Positions 32,501-42,065 of a DNA stretch of 64,000 bases are shown here, piece after piece (position 1 is the stretch's first letter; every line of letters starts with the position of its first letter). The position numbers and the translations under genes were made by a program. The stretch covers positions 344,501 to 408,500 of the forward strand of contig JALJCO010010453.1 of NCBI GenBank assembly GCA_023101725.1, read 5' to 3'. The DNA comes from Atherinomorus stipes (lineage: Eukaryota > Chordata > Actinopteri > Atheriniformes > Atherinidae). Under the pieces are notes generated by a model, which was not told where the DNA came from, did no database searches, and saw only the letters and a program-made list of their open reading frames with translations.

Positions 32501-34830
32501 AATAATATAGTAATATGAACCTCTGTTGTCCTTCCTAAACTGTTGTCATAAGCAGGATGTTATTTCAAAGTAGGGCAGCGTATCACTGCTAATTTCCTGA
32601 TTTGATTTTTAAGAGTCTGCTTTGATTAGACTGAGTTTAAATCCAATTTGGTTTTGATAAACATTAATTTACAGACACCAATTTTTTGTGAATATTAAAG
32701 ATAACTATTATTATAAAACACTGAGCCTGTTAACATGACCATCAAAAAACAATATCTGGGAGTAATAAGACAATTGCAATAATCTGATATGCACTGCATG
32801 CACTTCTACACCTACATCTACCAGTCCATTATTGGATTTAGTCCAGCTCAATCATTTTTATTAGAACAGCTTATTTCTTTCCTTTTTTTCTAGCTGGCTG
32901 TACTGCGTGTAGAAAGTGCCTCAGCTAAGACACTGCAGAGTACGATTCAGGCTTTGGAGCAGGACAAAGTTAAACTACAAGAGCGTGTTCAGAGACTGGA
33001 GAAGGAGCTGGCAGCTGGATCTGATGACATCGACAAGCCCTCAGGTAACACTGGAATTAACTCGGGACCACAGCTGGTGTTTCTTTTAGCACCAAGACCA
33101 GCTGTAGGTAAACTGAAGAAAAAAAAAAGTGATAATCTGGTTTGCTTCTGTTCTGTTTCCAGGCAATACAATTTTGGACCAGATGAGGGAGGATAGAGAG
33201 ACTGCGGAAAGTCAGGTAAGTACCGTCTGCGTTGTCCTAAATAGAACAAATGTTGGGCCTGAATTTTTTCTTTAATTTTCCATTTTCCTTTTATCGCCAT
33301 ATACATTCAGCGTAATGATGCTTTCCTACCCTGCCCGTTTAATCTTCTGTCAATAATTCGGTCTCCTAGCATTTGTGTTACTTTCCTATGTGGCAGCTGT
33401 ATGGAAACAGTCTTACTGAATGTTGTGAATGTGAACTGTGAATGACTATACTAATGACTCAAATACAACTGTACACTCCTTTTTGTAGCAAAAGACTATA
33501 GTTTACAGTTCTGTGTGGACTCATGTTACAGTATAATATTTTGCAGAGGTAAAAAGGGTCTAAATTGATTTGAAATTATGCAAAAGCTCCTCTCACAATT
33601 GGGAGTGTTTCAACCACACTCATGGGATGAGCGTACCATCAGCGTGTCGGCTTTCACCTCCTTCCTCTGTCGTTGGGAAAGTGTTATACTGTACTACCTG
33701 TGTCTGTGATAACATGAGTGTATTGTCTAGTAGAAGGTGGGTCCTAATTTGAAATTTTTTTCTCCCCCTTCTCTTTTTAATAAATCCAACTCTCCTCCTC
33801 TGCCCTGTTTCTGATGTTGGCAATGCTACACCACCATCAGGCAGCGGTTTGTTAATGTTTTTCATCTGCTTCACTTGTGCATGTTTGTCACTGTGGCTCT
33901 TGTCTCATCCAGTTGGTGTGGAAACTAGAAACTGTCAAAGATGAATCAAGCTTGATTTATTAATGCATTCAGCTTTCACTCCATTCCCAGCTAAAATTTT
34001 CAGAAAATTCTCAGTTGTCACTTCAAAATATCAAATCTGTGACGTTACTGAGCAGATGCTCATAAGTAAGACTCTTTGACTCATTTCAAGCTTTGATTTC
34101 TCTTCGGCTGACGACTCACAGTGGCATTACACCACTAATCAAGACTGGGGTCATTTCTGGAGGGATATGGCGAGACAGTTACTTTTACTGTTGCAAACAC
34201 TCTTGCCCCTGTCAAAGGAGGAAAATACTTGGCATATACTGTACAGTAACTGGGGAGGGACTTATTTGAGGACCCCATGTACATTTGTGAATAACTAATA
34301 TGTAAGAACATTTGTTAGTCTATGAAAATAATCACCACTGGCTGAGTTGATGGTACAATTGTTTCTCCTTCACAGATTGAATTCCTGAACTCGGTCATTG
34401 TTGACCTCCAGAGGAAGAATGAAGAGCTTAAAGACAAATTAGAGAAAATGGCAGCCGCGGCTCTTAATGGGAATAATCAAGGTGAACTGGATAACTGTGA
34501 TAGGTAAGTCTCAATAAAGCAGCTTTTTTATCCTAAAGTTTGTGTGAATGTAAATTGGTGGACAGTAAGTTTTAACATACAGCTGCTCATTCTCTCTACA
34601 GCAGTGATAAGCAGCCCGCAAAGAAGAAGCCTCCCCCAAGACTGTTCTGCGACATCTGTGACTGCTTCGATCTCCATGACACCGAGGATTGTCCCACGCA
34701 AATGCAGATGCCTGACTCCCCTCCACACACCACCTACCATGGCAATAAGGGTGAAGAACGGCCCTACTGCGACATCTGTGAGGTCTTCGGACACTGGACT
34801 GAATCCTGTAACGATGACCAGACCTTTTAA
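8901..34830 (+). CDS. clip1: CLIP1 / CLIP-170, CAP-Gly microtubule plus-end tracking protein
   Basis: Coding exons: 8901-8991, 9311-9858, 10406-10530, 12097-12313, 12415-12612, 13086-13177, 13433-13493, 19754-19858, 20999-21907, 22044-22160, 23818-23875, 23993-24076, 24213-24369, 24531-24696, 24916-25131, 26991-29434, 30154-30291, 30450-30556, 30710-30830, 30905-30957, 31497-31614, 32894-33044, 33163-33215, 34376-34503 and 34602-34830. The start ATG ([10 protein letters not shown]) aligns with the human N-terminus. Two CAP-Gly domains, each with GKNDG, lie at about residues 56-120 and 207-276 and bind tubulin/EB C-termini. A Ser-rich linker and the conserved [20 protein letters not shown] segment follow, then a very long coiled coil. 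Two zinc knuckles (CDIC...C and [14 protein letters not shown]) end at ...DDQTF, the tail that in CLIP-170 contacts CAP-Gly domains and dynactin/LIS1. Length is about 2,228 residues against about 1,440 in human, mostly from the 2.4-kb exon. One base appears missing at 28763-28767, which breaks the frame. Confidence 0.95.
10639..11420. mobile_element. hAT MITE carrying a nested insertion, 8-bp TSD
   Basis: The element spans 10647-11412. Its left end is CAGGGGTGGGCAACTCCGGT, and the matching inner arms read CCCTGCTGCAACACACCTGA on the left and TCAGGTGTGTTGCAGCAGGG on the right. Identical GTTAAGAG duplications flank it at 10639-10646 and 11413-11420. Removing the nested element at 10763-11326 leaves about 200 bp, the same size as the related copy near 60.97 kb. 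Confidence 0.9.
10760..11329. mobile_element. Harbinger-like MITE nested in the hAT MITE, TTA TSD
   Basis: The 564-bp element at 10763-11326 has terminal inverted repeats CCCCAGCTTTACACCGGGTC and, from the other end, CCGCAGCTTTACACCAGGTC. The pairing continues into GTGAG(T/C)GCAGTGCA. TTA occurs directly on both sides (10760-10762 and 11327-11329), as expected for PIF/Harbinger elements. A G-run lies inside. There is no coding capacity. Confidence 0.8.
11413..12078 (+). mobile_element. 3' end of a LINE (L2/Rex1-like), degenerate
   Basis: Broken + strand frames encode the C-terminal part of a non-LTR reverse transcriptase: [11 protein letters not shown] near 11415, then [15 protein letters not shown] and [14 protein letters not shown] near 11600-11720, then [12 protein letters not shown] and a GSRT motif. 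A non-coding tail ends in CTATAAATAAAATGTGTTATTATGAT just before the CLIP1 exon at 12097. The LINE is truncated at its 5' end and contains frameshifts. Clade assignment is from memory of similar fish elements. Confidence 0.75.
12666..13045 (+). repeat. Common teleost interspersed repeat with tRNA-like head
   Basis: The element starts GGCTGCACGGTGGCATGGTG (A-box-like) with a B-box-like GATAGTTTGATTCC about 40 bp on. It continues through GAGTTTGCATGTTCTGTCCG, CTCCGGCTTCCTCCCACC and GGCTGGGATAGGCTCCAGC, and ends in a short GACTGACTGATGACTGA tail. I recognise this as a very abundant fish repeat. Its class (SINE or DNA) is not settled here. Confidence 0.8.
15120..15372. mobile_element. Two oppositely oriented Tc1/mariner transposase scraps
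   Basis: The minus strand at about 15170-15260 encodes [21 protein letters not shown], which matches the Tc1 region before the first catalytic Asp. The plus strand at about 15294-15372 encodes [17 protein letters not shown] followed by a stop, the standard Tc1 C-terminus. The two pieces point away from each other, so an inversion or two insertions must have occurred. Both are dead fragments. Confidence 0.7.
15898..16486 (-). pseudogene. Harbinger (HARBI1-like) transposase remnant
   Basis: Two overlapping minus-strand frames (16223-16486 and 15898-16281) encode pieces of a HARBI1-type nuclease. The N-terminal part is [18 protein letters not shown]; the C-terminal part is [10 protein letters not shown]...[20 protein letters not shown]. 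The central region that should hold the DDE catalytic residues is missing, and the two parts are out of frame. It is a non-functional, internally deleted copy. Confidence 0.72.
16574..18426. mobile_element. Non-autonomous DNA element with TTAA-like ends
   Basis: TTAAAGGGCCCATATTATAA at the left matches, inverted, TTTAAGGGACCATATAAAAT at the right, with TTAA at each border as in piggyBac-type insertion. A second inverted pair lies inside: ACGTTCAGACCAAAAG at 16921-16936 and its complement near 18240-18254, each followed inwards by AAAAGACGCC. This suggests either long subterminal repeats or another nested element. No transposase was recognised in the 1.8 kb. Confidence 0.5.
20552..20586. repeat. 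(AT)n microsatellite in CLIP1 intron
   Basis: About 35 bp of uninterrupted AT dinucleotides follow a T-rich tract. The surrounding intron (19859-20998) shows nothing else recognisable. Confidence 0.9.
22734..22766. repeat. Perfect 14-bp hairpin in CLIP1 intron
   Basis: AACTGGGAAGTCGG, a five-base loop ATTTT, then CCGACTTCCCAGTT. Partial copies of the same words (GTCGGAGCAGG, CTGACTTCGACGGG) lie within 100 bp upstream, which suggests part of a DNA-transposon-derived repeat. The rest of the intron (22161-23817) has no other feature I can name. Confidence 0.7.
25840..26100 (+). repeat. Fish interspersed repeat with degenerate telomere-like core
   Basis: A GTGAGGACGTTTTGTCTTCA / GGGGACATTTTCCTGGTCCC head is followed by irregular TTAGGG/TTAGGTTTAGGGTA units at about 25915-26030. 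A tail reads CAATGGATGTATCCCACGGG and ACCAGACATATGTGTG. I know this arrangement as a common teleost repeat, so the telomere-like words are not evidence of a telomere. Confidence 0.65.
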
Positions 34831-35665
34831 AGCCTTTTTAACCCTTCGCACAATCAGTATATTTGCACATCATGTTTGTTATGCGGTGTGTTTGGGCTCT
34901 TTGTTTGCGTGTGTGCATTTTGTGCTTGTTTCTGCCAAGCATCTTTGTTGCTCAAACCAGCCCTCAAGCGCTCTTATCGGAGAATGGCCTCCACAGAATC
35001 TTTCCAAAAATTCAAACATTTATTAAAATACTTCACAGAGCTCTTTTTGTTTGTGATTGTAAATGACTGTGGAAGGGAGAACATGCAGTGCTCTGGGTTT
35101 GTACGAGTGAGAGTGTACCGTCGGTGGATGTATCATAATAGTAGAAGCAATGGTCTGCCTCAGATCAGTTAATTTATCAGTATCATAACATTGTTTGCAC
35201 AGCTCGTCAGAGGGTTACAAAGATAATATATCACAAAGGGTGTTTATTTCAACTGTAAAATACTTGATTGAAAAAAATGTCAGTTTGTGCAAAATGAAAA
35301 TGGTGACCTATAGTTTATTTTTTTATGCCTGGAAACTATGTACTCTTGAAAGGTTTAATAATGTGTAACTTTGATGGGGAAGAAACTTACTCGCTCTTGT
35401 CTGGAGATGGGTAGCGAAACCTGGAGCTGTTTGGCTTTAATGAGAACTTTTCTATGGTCTTCAAGGGACTGCTGAAAGATTGGTAAGACAGATCACACTT
35501 ACTGTAATCCTTCGGTTCCAGTTATTATGGCCTTTAAAAAAAAAAAAAAACTTTCTTATAAATTAAAAAAGGACTTCTCTTGCAATCGGTTGAATACTTT
35601 TGGTATTTCTTTGAATATGTTTTGATTATATCTGTATAAAAATAAAGTTTGTGAATGAATTAAAA
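34831..35665 (+). terminator. CLIP1 3' UTR and poly(A) signal
   Basis: Non-coding sequence after the TAA at 34828-34830. AATAAA lies at 35641-35646, with GT-rich sequence following. A 15-A run near 35537 is internal and could misprime oligo-dT. The 3' UTR would be about 0.83 kb. Confidence 0.75.
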
Positions 35666-37730
35666 ATAATCTGACTTCATATCTTGCTTACTCTTCTGCA
35701 TGTAGTCATCTACAGTGATCTTTGTACTTAAACGATCTTTATAATTATGGAGGACCAAAACTGACAGAATCAAACATAAATACAAAAATGGCTCAAAAAA
35801 GAAAGAAATGTGCCAATTGGTCACACAAAGAAATTTTTAAAAATCCCCTGGAGCTTGAGAGACAAACACTTCCTTAGAAGTGTCCAGGCAGTACCCTCTC
35901 TGGCTGCCTCATTTGGCTCTTTTTGATTGTAGAGGTTTCATATATTATTCTGTTCAAGATTTGTTTGCTCTCATTCCAGATTGAAACTTGCTGCTTCTTA
36001 ATTTAAGAATCCTCTGTATTGTATGTTTTACAGAAATGAACACCGCCCTCAGAAAAGACTGATGCAACTTGAGGTGGATTCTTTTTATATTTGCCAATCA
36101 CTCGCTGTTTATTGTTTTAGTGATTTTTAGTGCACATTAATCAAATCTTAAAATAGGTGATTGTGAGTTCTTAACATTTATAAGCAGCACATGAACACTG
36201 AATAAGGTATTTGCTTCATGCTCAAAGCTTGTCCTGCATTAGTAGCTTGAAGATTGATACTTGTTTCATTCTATAACTGGATAATTGATTTCAGTGTTGG
36301 GCAGAAAATAGCTTAAAGTGTACTTTAGCTGACCTGTACACGGTGGCAGATAAAGCATCAGTAATTGGCCTAAATAATGAGTATATTAAGTTATGTTTTC
36401 TCAGTCACGCAGACGTCTGTTTCCCAGTAAAGTTCAGAATGCTGGGAAGCCACCCAGACATTTATTAACTTTAACTTTGTTGTATTTATGCGCCTTTCAT
36501 GAATCAAGTGTTGAGTGGAGTCGCTGGAGCTGATTGTCCAGAGAAAACTGCTGCAGCAGCTGCTTAGCATAAAGGCCAGTTCTTCACATCCTTAGTGCAA
36601 CGCAGGGAAAAAACGACATTTTAGTGGGAGGCTACGTCAAGTTCACTTTAAGACAGAAAGACACAGATCATTCCCGACAGCAGCCATCACTTTCTGGAAT
36701 GAGGCATTATCTTTCCATTAGGTTTTTCATAAGGCGGTGCAAAGGCCCATTGAAATGCAAGCGTTTATTATTGTTATCCGTAAATTTATTGCATTTTTAG
36801 GACCTGAACATGTTCCAAAAACAGGAAATTTTGTGATTTATATTTAAGACCTGAATATCTGAGAAGTATCATCTAAAACAAAGTTTTGGGTAGAAGACAT
36901 GTTTGTTTGTTTGCTTGTAAAAAACAAACAAACAAACAAAAAACATCCTCCCTGTATTGTAGGTTACAGTCTATATCCCTTCTAATTAAGCAACCAGCTT
37001 GACAAATGATCTTAACAGATCCAGTTGAATGCACTAAAGAGAGACAGACTATGTACCCACTGTAGTCTGGTGCATATAAACCAGGGAGGAAAAGTACATG
37101 GTCTAATAAAAACTGTTTTACTTTGCCTTTAGTAAAGAGAAATCCATTGTTTCTACTTTTTTCTTAGTTGTCTTTACCGAGTAGTTTCTTCCCACAGGAC
37201 ATCACAGCACAGCAGAGATGAGCTGCTTTGTGCACAGTGTGGGTCATGGAGGGTCAGGAATGAGTTACTGTATACTGTATGCACGACCCCACAACTTCCT
37301 GAACTTAGTCGTGCGCCTCTGTTAGCTTTCTTTCATTATTGGACACCCTAATCCAGATGTGCCTGATCTCAGTTACCACAATACTAATACTTCCTAATTC
37401 AGGCAGTGATGTGTTTCTTTCAAGTGGTCTTGTGTAAAGGTGGTTTTGAGTGACTATTGATGATAATGAGTTTTACACTAAAATGAACTGAACTTGATTT
37501 TAGAAGCTTTAGAGTTTCTTCACAGAAACATGTCCTGTAGTTACAAATTAGAGTCTGTGCAGACAAAATACAGCCCCACGAATACCAGGAATACCATATG
37601 GTGTCTAAACAAACTGCTGCATAAGGCATAAAAATTCCACATTAAAAATATTTAAAATGCAGTTATACATGGTTTTAATAAAACCCTTTACAGAGGAATC
37701 CTTTAAATATGTCTGTGATAATTGTTAACA
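35666..37730. other. CLIP1-LRRC43 intergenic spacer
   Basis: About 2 kb of AT-rich sequence between two convergent genes. It contains a GTTTGTTTGTTTGCTTG / AAACAAACAAACAAAC foldback at about 36901-36942 and no convincing exon. In human, VPS33A, DIABLO and B3GNT4 lie between the orthologues; I see none of their exons here. Confidence 0.6.
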
Positions 37731-37736
37731 TTTATT
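37731..37736 (-). terminator. Candidate LRRC43 poly(A) signal
   Basis: TTTATT on the + strand gives AATAAA on the minus strand, about 150 bp downstream of the LRRC43 stop. Similar AT-rich words are common here, so this is only the nearest canonical candidate. Confidence 0.45.
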
Positions 37737-37884
37737 AAGAACTTATGTACAACATTATAAGACAGTTTTAAAATCTAGAAACTGGATATATCTGATATAA
37801 TTGTCCATTTGGTGAAAATAGATGTGCATCTGTTTCCAAACTCAAAACTGACATCTAATGTAAACTGAAGTTTGCTGCAAGGCT

Positions 37885-40800
37885 CTATGAATTTTCTTGT
37901 GGTAGTACAAGAAGGTGAGCTTCAGATGCTGACTGCCATTTTTCCAGCTCCACACTCAGCTCCACCACCACAGATTCCACTTGGACAGGTACAGAGTTGT
38001 CTTCGTCTGTATCCACATCTTTTTGCTTACTTCCTTTTTTTGTTGCCTGCTGCACACAACATCAAACAGGGCTCATGAAAAAGCACACAGATGAAAAACT
38101 TACTAATAAACTAACCCAGAATTTTTTTCAATATAACCTCAAAATAATGAGTTGCATTCGATGAAATAAAAATGAAAAATTAAGATGAAAATGACTCCTT
38201 ATCCACCCAAAGCAATCCTGATTCTCAAACTGCTGAATAATGGTGTTCTCTAAAACATTATATAGTTTCTGGTTAATGTTAAAAGTATATTTCGGCTTTT
38301 CTGCAGATCTCATATTGTTTAAGTGTCTAGTTAACCTTTTGAAGTTGCTGTCTTCTTCGGTGCTGGACTACTGCCTCCCCTCTGTTTAGGTTCCTTGTCA
38401 TTCTTCTTCTTGTCCTTCTTTGTTTTGTTTTCCAAATCCTGCAAATGTGTGTAAAACACAGCATATAAAATATGTCCTCATCTCATTTTTACTACTCAGA
38501 ATTCTGCTGATTGTCCCACAAGTTGTACTTGACAGTCACTTTCTAAATATGAACCTGTGTTGTTGCCATGAAGGGTCCATGCCAGCACAAATAAATGGAG
38601 TCGATACTGACAAACAGATAAGTGTTGTTCTGTAACATGTAGCATGTAAACTTGCCTTTTCAAGTGTTCGTGAAGCTTCCACCTCAGAGTCTGTGTGCAG
38701 GATAACAAAGTCACATAGGACATTGATCTTCTGACCTCTTTTAACCAGACTTTGTAGTGGAACATATGCAGAGCCAAGGACTCTTCTGATGGGGGTGTCT
38801 TGGATCAGTTCTGGTACAGATTTCCTCTTTTTGTCTTTAGACTTGTCTTTGGTTGAAGCAGATTTGACCTGAGGCTAAAGAAAAAGCCACAACATTGAAT
38901 TTGATTTTAATACATTTTATCAATCAGGGCAGTAAACTTAATGGCTTTGTTGTATTATATATAAATATTACAAGATGTGTGGAATGTATAGAAAAAATTA
39001 GGACAGTATGTTTAGCACTGTGTTGTCTTGTTAGATGCAAGACCATCCATCCATGCAGCCATACCCTTCCCCAATTAACTTCAATTCACTTAACTTGCAT
39101 GAAAACTTAATATGGAGTATAACTTAAGAGACATACAAACACCAAAGAAGTGTGGTTTTACTAGTAATAAATTAAAGTTACAGCACAGACAATGTTTGTG
39201 CATGCATGGTGTTCGGTCAAACTCTGTGGTAAATCACTGAAATGCATGTATGAGTCAAGGTGGCAGCACATGTTGCTCCAAAACTTGTACTGTATATATA
39301 CACACTCCGGCCACTTTATTAGGTACACCTGTCCAATTGCTCGTTAACGCAAATTTCTTTAAGTGACTTTGAACGTGGCATGGTTGTTGGTGCCAGACGG
39401 GCGGGTCTGAGTATTTCAGAAACTGCTGATCAACTGGAATTTTCAAGCACAACCATCTCACTGCGGTCAAGCCAGACGCCTCTCGAATTTACGTGGTCAA
39501 ACCAGCCGCAACTCCGTTTTAAGTGCGCAATTCATAGCGAAACTATGGTAATTGTAGAAACAACGGGGAAGGGGGTGGGGGGAGGTCTGATCCTTTTGTG
39601 ACAGTGTGGTCCTGTCACTATGCCTCCGACTGATCATGCGCCCTGGCTACTTGGTCACAGGGATGTCCCTTTGGCTGAATGGTTAGCGCACATGACTTTC
39701 ACCCATGAGTCTGGGGATCAAGTCCTGCCTGAGCCCTCTGTTGCGTACCTTGCCATACTTTCTTAAAGTCCTCTGAAAACACCTAAAAAAAGTGTCTTTC
39801 TGGTTATCTTTGCAGAATTATAAAACACTCATTTTATATAAGTAGTCCAAGGCAATGGTACTGCTGAACTCAGTACTTCATGGACTATTACCACAACTAC
39901 TATCAAGTACTTTTACTGTATACTTTCTGAATAATCCCCTCTCAAAGTCCCATGAAAACACCTGGAAATGTGTCCTCTTCCGCATGCAGTGTGTCCCTAG
40001 CGTTAGTAGCCTACCAACGTAGCATGTGTGGCAAGGTATGCAACAGAGGGCCCGGGCGGGATTTGAACCCCAGACTCCCAGGTTAAAGTCATGCACACTG
40101 ACCATTCAGCCAAAGGGACATCCCTGTGGCCAAGTAGCCAGGGCACACGATCAGTCAGAGGCATAGTGACAGGAACGTCAACTGCCACACATGGTTTAAC
40201 CACCACAGCCTACTGTTGCTGACCATGTCCATCCCTTTATGACCACAGTGTAGCATCCTCTGATGGCTACTTCCAGCAGGATAACGTGCCATGTCATAAA
40301 GCATGAATCATCTAAGACTGTTTTTTTGGACATGACAATGAGTTCATTGTACTCAAATGGCCTCCACAGTCACCAGATCTCAATCCAGTATAGCACCTTT
40401 GGGATGTGGTAGAACGGGAGGTTCTCATGATGGATGTGCAGCCGACAAATCTGCAGCAACTGCATGATGCTGTCATGTCAATATGGAGCAAAATCTCTGA
40501 GGATTGTTTCCAGTACCTTGTTGAATCTATGCCGGGAAGGATCAAGGAAGTTCTGAAGGTTCTAGCAAGGTGTACCTAATAAAGTGGCCGGTAAGTGTAT
40601 ATATGTGGCTCAATATTGAAGGTGCGTGCAGATGTGCAAGTTGCTCAAACAATGTGTGTAACCCAGTAGCATCTGTTAGTTTCTGAACTGTCACAAAAGC
40701 AGTCTGATGTGTGTCTGCAGCATAATGAGATTTAGAAAAGAGCTGAGGTAACTTTAGTTCTGAAAACTAGAATAAAAGCAATCATAAAAAACAGTTTCAG

Positions 40801-42020
40801 CGGCCTGTTCATATAAACATCCGACTCAATCTCAGGGTTTGTTTTTGCTCTTTTGTTGCCATAGAAACAGACAAAGTTAACAGACTATGATGGGCTTGAT
40901 AATGGGGAAACAGTTCAGGATTTTCTAATAAACTAGTTGAATGAATTATCAACTCACAGTTTAAGATTTATGAACAACAAGATGCCTTAATTAAACGATA
41001 GACTCACTTCCTTCCCCTTCCCGCCTTTCTTCTCTCTCACTGCTTGGCTAGGTTTGGCCATTGGGGCATCTTTAGGGACCGCAGGCCATGACAAGACCTA
41101 AAATGTAAAATTCTACTTACTGTATGTCCTCTGACATATTTTATTCTGAAAACATCATTTTTTAAATACCTTTTCTTCCTCTAGACTGAGATAAAGTCCT
41201 TCATTGAGGAATTTTTTAAAGTCTCTCAGAGAGTTAACAACATATGTTTGTTTGTCGCTGAAGTCCATGAACTCTGACCACGGCAGTTTTGACGTGCTGT
41301 GTTGTGACTCTGAAAAAAAGAGATACAGTTGTAGAATGAGTCATGGCCTCAAACTGATGTAACAAGTCAGAGATGAAAGGTGAAAATGAGGGCATTTGAA
41401 TAACTGCCAAATGAGAAATGATGAGCGTCATCATCTTCCGTTGATCGCTGGATGTAGCTACTAACTTTAAAGGAACTTGAGTAACATCCACAGGGACTGA
41501 TAAAAAAAAAAAAGAAGTCAATCCCAGTTCATTCCACAGGATATATTACTAAGTAGTAGTCATATAAAAATCCTGCTGATAGCTTTTTCCATCTTTACAC
41601 CCCCTCATTGATATTCTGCAGGTTTCAACGCTTTTTAATCAGCTGAATCAGCTCTGTTGCGTCATGTGTCATCATGCAAGAGTCTGTCAGCCTAAAACTT
41701 GTTCAGCTCAGGTTAAATAAGTATTTTAAGTACTGTATGCTTACGGTGTACTGTATTATTGCAGGTTTCATGAGCACTGAAGACTTCAGTATCCGGTGTA
41801 GACGTCTCTCTTTTACTGTTCTTGTTTGATTCTAAGTCAGTGTCACCGGAGCTGTCCTCTGCAACACGTGCTGTAGACTCTGTGTCTAATTTAGACTCAC
41901 TGTCAGGTTTCTGTGAATGACACCACAAAAAAATTTAAGCTAGTGAAAAATACTACTTCCTCTCTGCCCCTTTCCTGTCACTATACACTGTTGTATAAAG
42001 GCCACTAGTGCCCAAAAATC

Positions 42021-42065
<45 letters not shown>

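Larger units (their letters stand above)
39299..40600 (+). mobile_element. Tc1/mariner element, decayed, in LRRC43 intron
   Basis: Inverted termini carry CCGGCCACTTTATTAGGTAC on the left and its complement near 40571-40592, bordered by TA-rich sequence. On the + strand the N-terminal helix-turn-helix is recognisable (VGARRAGLSISETADQLEFS, 39380-39450). The C-terminal end is also present (LWDVVEREVL, NLQQLHDAVMSIWSKIS, YLVESMPGRIKEV, 40390-40550). The catalytic centre is missing, and the gap is occupied by the SINE-like inverted pair at 39611-40173. Confidence 0.85.

Noticed and set aside
39611..40173. tRNA genes
   Set aside because: A and B boxes are present, but acceptor and anticodon stems do not pair cleanly, and the two copies form an inverted repeat inside a Tc1 relic. 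SINE-like origin fits better.
41450..41496. An additional LRRC43 exon (PVDVTQVPLK) after a TTTATCAG
   Set aside because: No donor gives the phase needed by the next exon, while exon 41745-41910 joins 41170-41309 directly in frame.
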